The notes below the pieces were generated by a model, which ran no database searches, was not told the origin of the DNA, and was given only the letters and a program-made list of their open reading frames with translations. A stretch of DNA of 64,000 nt from Calditrichota bacterium (GTDB lineage: Bacteria; Electryoneota; RPQS01), in contig JACJVZ010000002.1 of NCBI GenBank assembly GCA_020637445.1, forward strand, positions 620,001 to 684,000. The letters run 5' to 3'. The position numbers and the translations under genes were made by a program. Shown here one piece after another: positions 41,189 through 49,521 of the stretch. The number at the start of each line of letters is the position of its first letter. The stretch's first letter is position 1.

Positions 41189-42084
41189 TTTTCCAGTTTC
41201 ATTGCATGACCGCCGAATTGATTGCGCAGCGCGCTCAAAAGTCGCAATCCAAAACCCTCTTCATCGCGTGAAGCGAATCTCGCGAAGAGTGCCGCGGAAA
41301 TCGTGGGGGCAGGCACCGCATAGTCGACACACTCGTGCACCGTCCACCGTCCTTCTCCGCTGTCGGCGACCCACGGCTTGACTTTTTCGAGATTTGGATC
41401 GTCTTCGAGCGCGAGTGTAGCCAATTCCAACAGCCAAGAACGCACGACGCTGCCGTGTTCCCAGACCTTGGAAACAGCGGGGAGGTCAATCGGGAACGGC
41501 CCGCGGTGCATCAATTCGAATCCTTCGGCGTAGGATTGCATGATTGCGTATTCGATGCCGTTGTGAACCATTTTGACAAAATGTCCCGATCCTGTTTCAC
41601 CGCAGCGTAAATAGCCGTTTTCGGGAGCGAGTGTCTTTAGAGCGGGCTCTACGACCGCAAAGGCTTCTTTGCTCGAGCCGACCATCAAACAATATCCGAC
41701 CTGCAAACCCCACACTCCGCCCGATGTGCCAGCGTCCATGAAGTGAATGCCGTGAGCTTTCAGCTCCTCGCCGCGACGCATAGAGTCGCGGAAATTGGAG
41801 TTGCCTCCGTCGACTATGACATCGCCGGGCTTGAGTAGTGTCTTCAGCTCGGCGATCGAATCATCCACGGGCGCGCCTGCGGGAATCATCAGCCAAACAA
41901 CTTTCTGACCTTCTAACTTGCCGACCAAGTCAGCTAAATCTGTGGCTCCAATTGCCCCCTTGGAGACAGCCACATCGATGGGTGCCTGTGATCTGTTTGA
42001 GACGACGCAGGAGTGTCCCCCAAGCAGCAGCCGTTCGACCATATTGCCGCCCATTTTTCCCAGTCCGACGAATCCAATTTTCAT
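41185..42084 (-). CDS. gnd: 6-phosphogluconate dehydrogenase, short bacterial type
   Basis: The 299-residue protein is the short form of the decarboxylating dehydrogenase. It has MKIGFVGLGKMGGNMVERL for NAD(P) binding, IVDGGNSNFRDSMRR, MDAGTSGGVWGLQVGYCLM and GHFVKMVHNGIEYAIMQ with the catalytic Lys. It oxidises 6-phosphogluconate to ribulose 5-phosphate. First gene of the pentose phosphate operon; every junction overlaps, so all four are translated together. Confidence 0.94.
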   Translation of the reverse strand: MKIGFVGLGKMGGNMVERLLLGGHSCVVSNRSQAPIDVAVSKGAIGATDLADLVGKLEGQKVVWLMIPAGAPVDDSIAELKTLLKPGDVIVDGGNSNFRDSMRRGEELKAHGIHFMDAGTSGGVWGLQVGYCLMVGSSKEAFAVVEPALKTLAPENGYLRCGETGSGHFVKMVHNGIEYAIMQSYAEGFELMHRGPFPIDLPAVSKVWEHGSVVRSWLLELATLALEDDPNLEKVKPWVADSGEGRWTVHECVDYAVPAPTISAALFARFASRDEEGFGLRLLSALRNQFGGHAMKLEK

Positions 42085-42200
42085 GCTAAGCCCTTATTTG
42101 AAAATAGTTTAGAAAGGAAGTGCCGAGAGTGTTGAACCTACTTCATGCTCTACAATAAACCGAATTTCTCATGTGATTGCAATTTACGGCGCACTTCGCC

Positions 42201-42229
42201 TTGAGATTCTGCGCTGTAACATGTACTTT
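42201..42229 (+). promoter_or_regulatory. Possible promoter for the glycan operon
   Basis: TTGAGA (42201-42206), 17 bases, TACTTT (42224-42229), 60 bases before the ATG at 42289. Confidence 0.4.
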
Positions 42230-42288
42230 GTGAAATTATATGACATGGAATCACGAGAACTCGGGAAAAACTATTCATCCGGTGACAA

Positions 42289-43794
42289 ATGCTGAGATCT
42301 GAGGCGGAACGCTCGCGCTGGATCTGGTTCATTTTGCTGGCCGGATTTGCGTTGAGAATGTATGGGCTCGGCCAAGAGAGCTTGTGGCTTGATGAAATCA
42401 TGACCGCGGTCCGAGTGCACGAATCCGTTCATGACATTCTGTTCGGCTGGGATTCCGGGAATCAAGGTCCAATCTACTTCTTGTGGACCAAAGCGTGGGC
42501 GCTGTTGGCCGGTACGAGTGAGTTTTCACTAAGATTCTGGTCCGCGATTTGGGGTACTCTGACGATTCAACTGGTCTACGTACTCGCTCGACAGTTTTTC
42601 AGCGGTACAGGCTCGATTCTGGCCGCGCTGTTTTTTGCGGTGCACCCGTTCGCCATCTATTACTCGCAGGAAGCGCGTCCCTACGCGCTCTTCTTGTTTT
42701 TGGCCGTGGCGGCGTTCATCCTGCTGTTTTCGCTGATGAGGCAATTTCGCTGGCTGTCCGCGATTTCGTTTGTACTCGTTTCCGCAATGACTTTCTATAC
42801 ACACCCTTACGGCGTGTTTGTCATTCTCAGCGAAGTCATACTCTATTATTCGTTCAAGGGAACCGGAAAGTTTCGCGGCGCGGCACGCTATCCGCGTCCG
42901 TATTTCATCACGTTTATCATCCTGTTTCTGCTGTGCGCTCCGGGAGCAATTCAACACGCGATCGCGCTTGCGGACAAGATGTCAGGATTAACCGCGACGT
43001 CATGGTTGGAAAAGCCCGGCTTGTACAAACTTCTGACCACGCCCGCGAAGTATTTCATGAATGCGCAAATCGGCGCAGTTGTGATTCTGCTCACGTCCGT
43101 GCTGGCCGTGCTTAGATTTTACAGCGAAACCAGATTGCGTCCGGGATTCAGGTTTTTGCTGATTCTTGCAATATCGTTTTGGCTGGTTCCGTGGCTGATT
43201 GCTGTGACGGTTTCTCCGATTTACGATTTGCGCTACACAATTCCTGGTTTGCTGGTTGTTATCTTTCTGATGGCAACGGCTTCGGCGAGCTTGCAAGCCC
43301 TCCCCCGGCAACTCTTTGTGGCCGTCGTACTGGGATTGACCATGTATCCGCTTTGGAATTACTACACAAAGACGGACAAAGATCCGTGGCGCGAAACCGG
43401 AGAGTATCTGAGCGCGCGGCTTGAAGCGGCGGACGTCGTCATTCCGTATCCGCCGTTTACCAACGAGGCCGTTCAATATTACTTGCTTCCGCATTTGCGC
43501 GATCAAGTGATTCGCGTCGATTCGGTGCAGGCCCTCGTTCCCATCCTCAACAGCACGAACCGGTTTTGGGTTGTAGAATCCTATTCTCCGCTCGCGCAGC
43601 ACTATTTGGATATGCTTCCGGTTATCGAGACTACCGGACGGAATGTGCGCACGGTGAATATCACTGATATGCTGGACGTCGACCCGAACGCGTTCTGGGT
43701 ATGCCCAATCAGGGTTTCGCTGCGCGAGAACTTCATTCTCCACGAGCAATTCGGACCGGTGCCCGCTGACACGGCTTCACACGCTGCCGAATGA
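42289..43794 (+). CDS. GT39/ArnT-like membrane glycosyltransferase
   Basis: The 501-residue protein has about ten membrane helices. The first periplasmic loop, GLGQESLWLDEIMTA, has the Asp-Glu pair of dolichyl/polyprenyl-phosphate-dependent GT-C enzymes. HPFAIYYSQEARPYAL is a further signature. It would move a sugar from a lipid carrier to an acceptor at the outer face of the inner membrane. It overlaps the next gene by four bases. Confidence 0.85.
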   Translation: MLRSEAERSRWIWFILLAGFALRMYGLGQESLWLDEIMTAVRVHESVHDILFGWDSGNQGPIYFLWTKAWALLAGTSEFSLRFWSAIWGTLTIQLVYVLARQFFSGTGSILAALFFAVHPFAIYYSQEARPYALFLFLAVAAFILLFSLMRQFRWLSAISFVLVSAMTFYTHPYGVFVILSEVILYYSFKGTGKFRGAARYPRPYFITFIILFLLCAPGAIQHAIALADKMSGLTATSWLEKPGLYKLLTTPAKYFMNAQIGAVVILLTSVLAVLRFYSETRLRPGFRFLLILAISFWLVPWLIAVTVSPIYDLRYTIPGLLVVIFLMATASASLQALPRQLFVAVVLGLTMYPLWNYYTKTDKDPWRETGEYLSARLEAADVVIPYPPFTNEAVQYYLLPHLRDQVIRVDSVQALVPILNSTNRFWVVESYSPLAQHYLDMLPVIETTGRNVRTVNITDMLDVDPNAFWVCPIRVSLRENFILHEQFGPVPADTASHAAE

Positions 43795-45560
43795 TTCTTT
43801 CGATCCTAATTTATGCGATATTCGTGGGCTGCTCGCTGGCAGCTCTGATTTTGCTGGGCTACAAACCCCGCACAGAGATTAACCACGTCTTCGAACAATA
43901 CCGCCGGTCCGCTGCACTGCGGCGCACGGTGACGGCTTGGTTCTTTGTACTCGGATTGGTTTTTGTTGTTGTGCAGACTCTCCGATGGCCGTTCTTCAAG
44001 TACGTTTTCTATCAACTTGTGCATCTTGCTTCGCATCATTCGTCAATTTGGGAGCCGATTCACGCAATCGGCTTGTTTGTGTTGGTGGTCGCGGAAATGC
44101 TGGTGATGACGCATTGGTTTATTTATGTGTTCTATAGCTGGCGCGCGACACACAAATACAGGCTGCCGCCCACGCTGCCACTCGGCGAGAACTCACCGGA
44201 AATTCTCGTGATGATCGCGTGCTGCGACGAGGACCCCGAAATTCTCGAACGGAGTTTGGGCACGGTCACAAAACTCGACTATCCGAATTACCGCGCGTAT
44301 ATGATTGAGAACTCGCGCACCAAAGAGAACAAGGCCGCGTGTACGGCGGTGGCGGAACGACTCGGCGTCGAGGTTTTGCATATCCCCAATCGCGGACACA
44401 AAGCCGGTGCGCTGAATGACGCGCTGCCGCACCTTAAACGCAGCGCGAAGTACATCGCCGTGTTTGACGTCGACCACGAAATCAAGCCTGAAACTTTGCG
44501 GGAACTGGCGCCGCTGCTGGAGCAAGACTCCGGGTTGGCGTTCGTGCAAACGCCGCAGCTTTATGCGAATGCAGAAGAGACGTGGACGACACGCGCGGCA
44601 GCGATGCAGGAAATGCTGCTGTATGATTCGGTCTTGGAGGCGAAAGGCGCATCTGAACAAGCTCTGTGCTGCGGTTCAAATTTTCTGATGCGCATCGATG
44701 CCTTGGAAAGCGTCGGAGGTTGGGACGAGCAGACTGTGTCGGAAGATCTGATGACGTCGTTTTGGCTGCACAAAAAAGGCTGGAGGTCGTTGTATCACCG
44801 TAAGACCTACGCCGTCGGTATCGGGCCAAGCACGGTGTACGGATACTGGAAGCAGCAGCAGCGCTGGGCAACGGGAAATACCTCGGTCGCGAAGATTGTC
44901 TGGAAGAACATGTGGAGCAAGGAACGCGCACCGTTCCGCATGAGTATCAATTACCTTTGGTCGAGCGGCTACTACTTCATTACGCTTGCGTTGGGATATC
45001 TGGCTACCGTTCCGATGCTGCTTCTGTTGTTTGTCCGGTTCGGAATGGGCGGAGCAGAATGGTACTTGCAGCATGCGATGCGCCCGATCGATTATGTTTA
45101 TCTGTCGGTTTATCCTCTTTATGTTGCCGTGGCGCTGTTTCCGTATGTGCATATGCGGCTGCGCGGATATGCGATTCGCAATCTCGTGCTGCTGCAGGGA
45201 CTCTTGGCCAATACGGTTCCTGTTTACGTCGCGTCGGTGCTGCGCGGATTGTGGAGAGATGAGAAGTTTTTCCAAATTGCGCCAAAGAAGGCTATGAATC
45301 TGCACCGAGCCTTTTGGAAAACTCCGCAGAGCTATATTTTTGCCGCGCTGGTCGTCGTGGGCGGCTTGCTGTTTCATATGACGCGGACGGAAAACGTCGC
45401 GACGTTTGTTTACATACTCTTGTTCTGGACGTTTGTCTACACATTGTCTTTCGCTCATTTCTTTATCTTTACGCTGGAAAGCCGGCGCGTGGTTGCTCAA
45501 GAACGCGCCGAGGCGTTAGCTCGCATCAATCATGACCAAGCGCAACCGGCACGAAGCTAA
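43791..45560 (+). CDS. Membrane glycosyltransferase family 2 (cellulose-synthase-like)
   Basis: The 589-residue protein has N-terminal helices, a cytosolic GT2 domain and C-terminal helices. The processive-type motifs are present: VFDVDHEI (D-x-D), VSEDLMTSF (the catalytic E-D) and QQQRWATGN (QxxRW). It probably polymerises or transfers a beta-linked sugar at the membrane. It is translated in overlap with its neighbours on both sides. Confidence 0.88.
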   Translation: MILSILIYAIFVGCSLAALILLGYKPRTEINHVFEQYRRSAALRRTVTAWFFVLGLVFVVVQTLRWPFFKYVFYQLVHLASHHSSIWEPIHAIGLFVLVVAEMLVMTHWFIYVFYSWRATHKYRLPPTLPLGENSPEILVMIACCDEDPEILERSLGTVTKLDYPNYRAYMIENSRTKENKAACTAVAERLGVEVLHIPNRGHKAGALNDALPHLKRSAKYIAVFDVDHEIKPETLRELAPLLEQDSGLAFVQTPQLYANAEETWTTRAAAMQEMLLYDSVLEAKGASEQALCCGSNFLMRIDALESVGGWDEQTVSEDLMTSFWLHKKGWRSLYHRKTYAVGIGPSTVYGYWKQQQRWATGNTSVAKIVWKNMWSKERAPFRMSINYLWSSGYYFITLALGYLATVPMLLLLFVRFGMGGAEWYLQHAMRPIDYVYLSVYPLYVAVALFPYVHMRLRGYAIRNLVLLQGLLANTVPVYVASVLRGLWRDEKFFQIAPKKAMNLHRAFWKTPQSYIFAALVVVGGLLFHMTRTENVATFVYILLFWTFVYTLSFAHFFIFTLESRRVVAQERAEALARINHDQAQPARS

Positions 45561-47508
45561 GTCAGCACCTGCGCCGGAGCCGCGGCAACGTGCGGGCTCA
45601 GGATTAGTGTTTTCCGTGCGCGCTGTCGCGATTGGGACGCTGCTGTTATCGGTTTTGGCGATGTTCAAACCCGAGTTGAGATTGTGGGCCGTGCATCAGT
45701 TGGCATTTTTGCCGATTGCGTTATCGTGTATGCTGCTGCTCTTCGCCGCGCTGCTGCTGTCGCCGTTCGGAGTGAAGATCGTTTCACTGAATTTGTTAAA
45801 CAGAGTAAAGCTGCCGCCTGTAGGTTGGGCGGCAGTTTCTTTTGCTCTGTTTATGCTGCTGAGTGTGTACGGAAATCTTCTGGGTGACGGCCAGCTTGCG
45901 ATTGCGAGGCTCGCGCATTTGGGTGAGATGCTCGAAACCGGGCAAAACATTCCGCCGGGAAGACTTTTTTCGCAAAAGGAACCGGGCACGATGCTCTTGC
46001 ATGAAGGAGTGTTTCGCGTCGCCATGCAAGTCGCGGGGCCGGACATCCAGACTGCGCCGGGAAAATCAGTTCAGGATGCGCGGGTTGAACGGCAATTCGC
46101 ATATCGCGAGATTGCGGCATGGTGCTACAGAATTTTATCGTCACTTGCCGGAATGCTGCTTGTCTTGTTGTTGATTCAGTTTGTGCGTGCGCATGGTGAC
46201 GTCGATCCGAGTGTGTTTTGGCTGATGCTTTTGACGAGCGGCGCGTGGCTGATGTTCTTCGGTTACGTAGAAAACTACGCGTGGGTGTCACTGGCGATGG
46301 TTGCGTTCTTGATTGCCGGTCTGAAGTCCATCGAATCGCCCGGCAAGATTCCGTTCGTGCCGATTGTTGTTTTTGGTATTGCGGTAGCGATGCATTACCT
46401 TGCGGTGGTCCTGTTTCCCGCACTTGTGTACGTTTTGTGGACGATGCATTTTGAACAGCGGGAGTCGGCAGCACAAAATTTGTCTGCGCAGTCGAAGCGG
46501 CTCAAGCTGCTCATAGCGATTTTGGGGGCCATCGGTTTGGCGGGATATGTTTATGTGAAAGGCTGGAACGGGTGGATCAGCGTACTGCCGCTGCTGCCGC
46601 AATGGGTGAGTGACGGATATGCAATGCTGAGCATTAAGCACGCCGTCGATTTGTTCAATCTCATGATGTGGGCCGTGATCGCCGGCGCATTCGCGCTGTT
46701 CTTTTCGAAAAGACTGTCGGGTTCCATCAAGCGCAACAACCAAGAGAACTTTTTGTCTATCGCGGCGGGCGCGAGCGCGCTGTTTGCCGTCGTCTTCAGC
46801 CCGAATCTCGGCATGGCGCGTGATTGGGACATCGTCAGCGCGGCTTTGTGGCCTGCCGTGTTTTATGCCGCATGGCGAACATCGCAGCTTGAATTTGATT
46901 CCGACTCGTCAGCCAAGTTACGCGCGAGCTTGCTCTCTTTAGTCATTTTGATTCTTGTACCGGCCGTGTTGGTGCAGTCGCAACAACACACGGCGATTGC
47001 GCGCTACCGGAACTTGTTGGTTTTGGATCACTCGCGTTCGGCTTACGGATGGGAGAACCTCGCATTGTATTATCAGCGAACCGGAGAATTGGACAAACGA
47101 ATCGACGCGTGGGAACATGCGGTCGCGGCAGAGCGCAATCCGCGTTATCTGTTCAATCTTGCCGATGCCTATAAACTCGCGGATCGCATGGACGCCGCGG
47201 ACACCACTGCGATTGCGGCGGCGAAAGTGAACAAGGAGTATGCGGGCAATCTGTTCTTTTTCGCGGTTGCGCAAGCGAGACGGAACAAACTTGACCGAGC
47301 CCGCGTGCTTGTGAACACCGCGCTCGAACTGGATTCGACCCTCGCATACGGTGAATCCATGAAGTGGTGGGCCGAGAAGGCTTTTGAAGTGGATTCCATT
47401 GCGAAGACGGGAGATTTGGAGACTGCGCGAAAATTGCTTTCCTATTACGCACAAGTGGATTCGACGAACTCCTATTGGCGGGACTACGAGATGAGACTTG
47501 GAGAGTAG
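45532..47508 (+). CDS. Polytopic membrane protein with C-terminal TPR region
   Basis: The 658-residue protein has about ten to twelve membrane helices up to residue 485, then a soluble TPR-like region (WENLALYYQRTGELDKRIDAW, NLFFFAVAQARRNKLDRARV). It has no recognised catalytic motif, though GT-C-like topology is possible. It overlaps the GT2 gene by 29 bases and closes the three-gene glycan operon. Confidence 0.7.
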   Translation: MTKRNRHEAKSAPAPEPRQRAGSGLVFSVRAVAIGTLLLSVLAMFKPELRLWAVHQLAFLPIALSCMLLLFAALLLSPFGVKIVSLNLLNRVKLPPVGWAAVSFALFMLLSVYGNLLGDGQLAIARLAHLGEMLETGQNIPPGRLFSQKEPGTMLLHEGVFRVAMQVAGPDIQTAPGKSVQDARVERQFAYREIAAWCYRILSSLAGMLLVLLLIQFVRAHGDVDPSVFWLMLLTSGAWLMFFGYVENYAWVSLAMVAFLIAGLKSIESPGKIPFVPIVVFGIAVAMHYLAVVLFPALVYVLWTMHFEQRESAAQNLSAQSKRLKLLIAILGAIGLAGYVYVKGWNGWISVLPLLPQWVSDGYAMLSIKHAVDLFNLMMWAVIAGAFALFFSKRLSGSIKRNNQENFLSIAAGASALFAVVFSPNLGMARDWDIVSAALWPAVFYAAWRTSQLEFDSDSSAKLRASLLSLVILILVPAVLVQSQQHTAIARYRNLLVLDHSRSAYGWENLALYYQRTGELDKRIDAWEHAVAAERNPRYLFNLADAYKLADRMDAADTTAIAAAKVNKEYAGNLFFFAVAQARRNKLDRARVLVNTALELDSTLAYGESMKWWAEKAFEVDSIAKTGDLETARKLLSYYAQVDSTNSYWRDYEMRLGE

Positions 47509-47532
47509 AGTTGAACGGTGCAAAGCAAAAGC

Positions 47533-47554
47533 GCCCGTCCTGTTTGGGACGGGC
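47533..47554. terminator. Bidirectional terminator between convergent genes
   Basis: GCCCGTCC/GGACGGGC with a five-base loop, ACTTTT on one side and a purine-rich (AAAGCAAAA) side giving T residues on the other strand. Confidence 0.7.
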
Positions 47555-47580
47555 ACTTTTCATTTAGTGATTGTAGCAGC

Positions 47581-48765
47581 TTATTTTATCAGCATCATCT
47601 TGCGAACGGCGGAGTAATCGCCGGCCTTGAGCTGATAGAAATACAGTCCGGCGGAGAGGTTTGACGCATCAAAAATCATGGTGTGCAAGCCTGCCCCGAG
47701 CGAAGCATTCGCAATCGTCGCAACTTGGCGACCCAGTGCGTCAAACACAACCAGCGAAACATCCGAAGCCTCAGGCAACGAGAAGGTTATTTGTGTGCTG
47801 GGGTTAAACGGATTCGGATAGTTCTGCATCAAAGCATATTGAGTCGGCAGAACGGACGCTGTTCCCGCTTCCACTGTTACGATGCGATTCATCACCGTAC
47901 GGCTGCCGTCGCGCGAAATATCAACCAAGCGGTAGGTGTAGGTTTCGCCCGCGGAAACGGAGTTGTCCGTGTACACATAGTCGTGTCCGACCGGGCTGTC
48001 ACCTTGACCGACCACGCTTCCGACAACATGCCAATCGGCAGACGTCGTGCGTTCGATCTCAAAGCGTTCAATGTTGTGTTCGGACGCGGTGCTCCAAGTC
48101 AGTTCGATAGAACCACTTTGCCCTGTCGCGACGAAGGACGTCAATTCAGCAGCCAACTGAACGTCGCAGTCGAGATGGCCGAGGTCTTGCGTTCCATCGT
48201 CGAAGTTCTGATTGATATGGTCGATCACGTCGTTCAGGTCCGACACCGTCGCGCCAAACGGAAGGCCCGACAAGTCGCCGCCGAGAACTTGATTGGCAAG
48301 CGCGAAAAGTTCGTTGACCGTCATGCCGACGAAAGGATCGTCGGAATCGTCGACGTCAAAGTAATACAAAGACCCAAGATCGCAAAAACCGCTGACGCCA
48401 ATTTCCGAGAATCCAAGCGAAAGCGCGAGCGCCGCGACTTGGCCCGCAAACACACCGGCGGTCGTAGACGTCGGATTGTTGTAGCTTGCTGTCAGCGCAT
48501 TCGGTGTTCCGCCCGCCGGAAGAAACGCGTTAACTGCCGCGGAGGTCGAAAAGTGGATTGTGTAGGTTCCGCCGATGGTCAATCCGGTTGGAAATGCCGT
48601 TGCAAAATTCGCGTCGCGCAGGCAGCCGTTGTTGTTGCCGTGGCAATCCGCTCCCCACCCGCCTTGAGTTTGCGTGCGGCAGCCATTCGGATAACATGGG
48701 TTCTGAGCAAAAACAGTCGTGACAGCAAATATCGCCGAAAAGAAAAAAAGTCCAAGTGTTTTCAT
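47581..48765 (-). CDS. Secreted protein with type IX sorting domain, unknown core
   Basis: The start is the ATG with GGGGAC four to five bases upstream; 394 residues. Signal peptide 1-20 (ending in VFAQ). A Cys-containing domain (PCYPNGCRTQTQGGWGADCH, about 22-215) of unknown fold is followed by an Fn3-like domain (LTSFVATGQSGSIELTW, about 220-305). The sorting domain follows: MQNYPNPFNPSTQITFSL, FDALGRQVATI, SAGLYFYQL, ending LIK. Likely exported across the outer membrane and anchored or released. Confidence 0.82.
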   Translation of the reverse strand: MKTLGLFFFSAIFAVTTVFAQNPCYPNGCRTQTQGGWGADCHGNNNGCLRDANFATAFPTGLTIGGTYTIHFSTSAAVNAFLPAGGTPNALTASYNNPTSTTAGVFAGQVAALALSLGFSEIGVSGFCDLGSLYYFDVDDSDDPFVGMTVNELFALANQVLGGDLSGLPFGATVSDLNDVIDHINQNFDDGTQDLGHLDCDVQLAAELTSFVATGQSGSIELTWSTASEHNIERFEIERTTSADWHVVGSVVGQGDSPVGHDYVYTDNSVSAGETYTYRLVDISRDGSRTVMNRIVTVEAGTASVLPTQYALMQNYPNPFNPSTQITFSLPEASDVSLVVFDALGRQVATIANASLGAGLHTMIFDASNLSAGLYFYQLKAGDYSAVRKMMLIK

Positions 48766-49145
48766 ACGTCCCCGTTGCTTCGTTGTGTGGAGTTTCCCCA
48801 ATTGTGCTTCACATAAATATACGCCCTTACGTGTGTCAGCAGCAATCGTGTCGAAGGTTCGCAACATCTTCTCGCCGCTTGAAGTATATGTAGCATACTG
48901 CATGGAGTACAAGCCAAGCTGTTGAATTTTGGACCAATCAGTCAATTGACTGTGATGACACGTGATACGAGGTTTCGCTCTGAGAGTATTGATGAAATTC
49001 CAATGCATGATGGTGTGTCCTCAATTCTTCTTTCACGTTTCATAGAAAGAAGCAATTGACGAGAACGAGAGGAATGCAGTTGATCTGCACAATGTCTAAT
49101 CGACTCAACGGAGATTTTTCGTGGCATCACGGGCTGATTAACTCA

Positions 49146-49248
49146 AAACAAAAAGCCCCTGCTTGCGCAGGGGCTTCATGGTCTCATCCGGCTGGGAGGT
49201 GACCGGATGACAGGGAGGTCATTAGTATGGTGTTGCGAGTTTGCAACT
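49146..49248 (-). ncRNA. Candidate small RNA with two CCUCC motifs
   Basis: A roughly 100-base transcript is predicted from a promoter (49254-49282) to a strong terminator (AAGCCCCTGC/GCAGGGGCTT, perfect 10 bp, then TTTTTGTTTT). It folds as a small hairpin (GTTGC/GCAAC), a second hairpin CATCCGG/CCGGATG, and the terminator. The loop of the second hairpin contains CACCUCC and the strand before it ACCUCCC, both complementary to Shine-Dalgarno sites. That is the usual look of an sRNA acting on ribosome sites. No gene starts within 380 bases downstream. Short open frames exist but look accidental. Confidence 0.4.
49153..49176 (-). terminator. Terminator of the candidate small RNA
   Basis: Perfect 10-bp stem AAGCCCCTGC/GCAGGGGCTT with loop TTGC and a downstream minus-strand T run. 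Confidence 0.75.
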
Positions 49249-49253
49249 CACAT

Positions 49254-49282
49254 AATATACGCTCGACAATCAGCCTGCGCAA
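49254..49282 (-). promoter_or_regulatory. Possible promoter of the candidate small RNA
   Basis: Minus-strand TTGCGC (49282-49277), 17 bases, TATATT (49259-49254). Confidence 0.4.
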
Positions 49283-49448
49283 GACCTTTCGCGCACAGTT
49301 CATCCGTGGGTTCGTTGTGTAAGCAATTAATTCACGATATTTCGTGAAGCATTCAACAACATGGGAAGAGGCATCGGAGGGTCAGCACAATTAGTGACTA
49401 TCTCACCGTATGTCTTCGTGTCTTGCAATTTGCAATGCCAAACAATAC

Positions 49449-49479
49449 AAAACGGCGGCTCAAATTGAGCCGCCGTTTT
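49449..49479 (-). terminator. Terminator after the adhesin-like gene
   Basis: AAAACGGCGGCTCAA and TTGAGCCGCCGTTTT pair over up to 15 bp, 43 bases after the stop codon at 49522. Confidence 0.8.
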
Positions 49480-49521
49480 TATGTCATACGTGTCGTGACT
49501 TGAAGTCACAATGAGACAAAG

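Larger units (their letters stand above)
48766..49521. other. 756-base gap without protein genes
   Basis: I see no convincing coding sequence here. It holds a perfect 14-base palindrome CAGTCAATTGACTG (48939-48952, possible operator), a candidate small RNA with promoter and terminator (49146-49282), a 7-bp hairpin at 49331-49348, and the terminator of the gene at 49522. Confidence 0.6.

Noticed and set aside
49185..49209. Possible CRISPR or riboswitch in the gene-free gap 48.8-49.5 kb
   Set aside because: There are no regularly spaced repeats, and the structured part ends in a terminator without a gene directly downstream; a free small RNA fits better.
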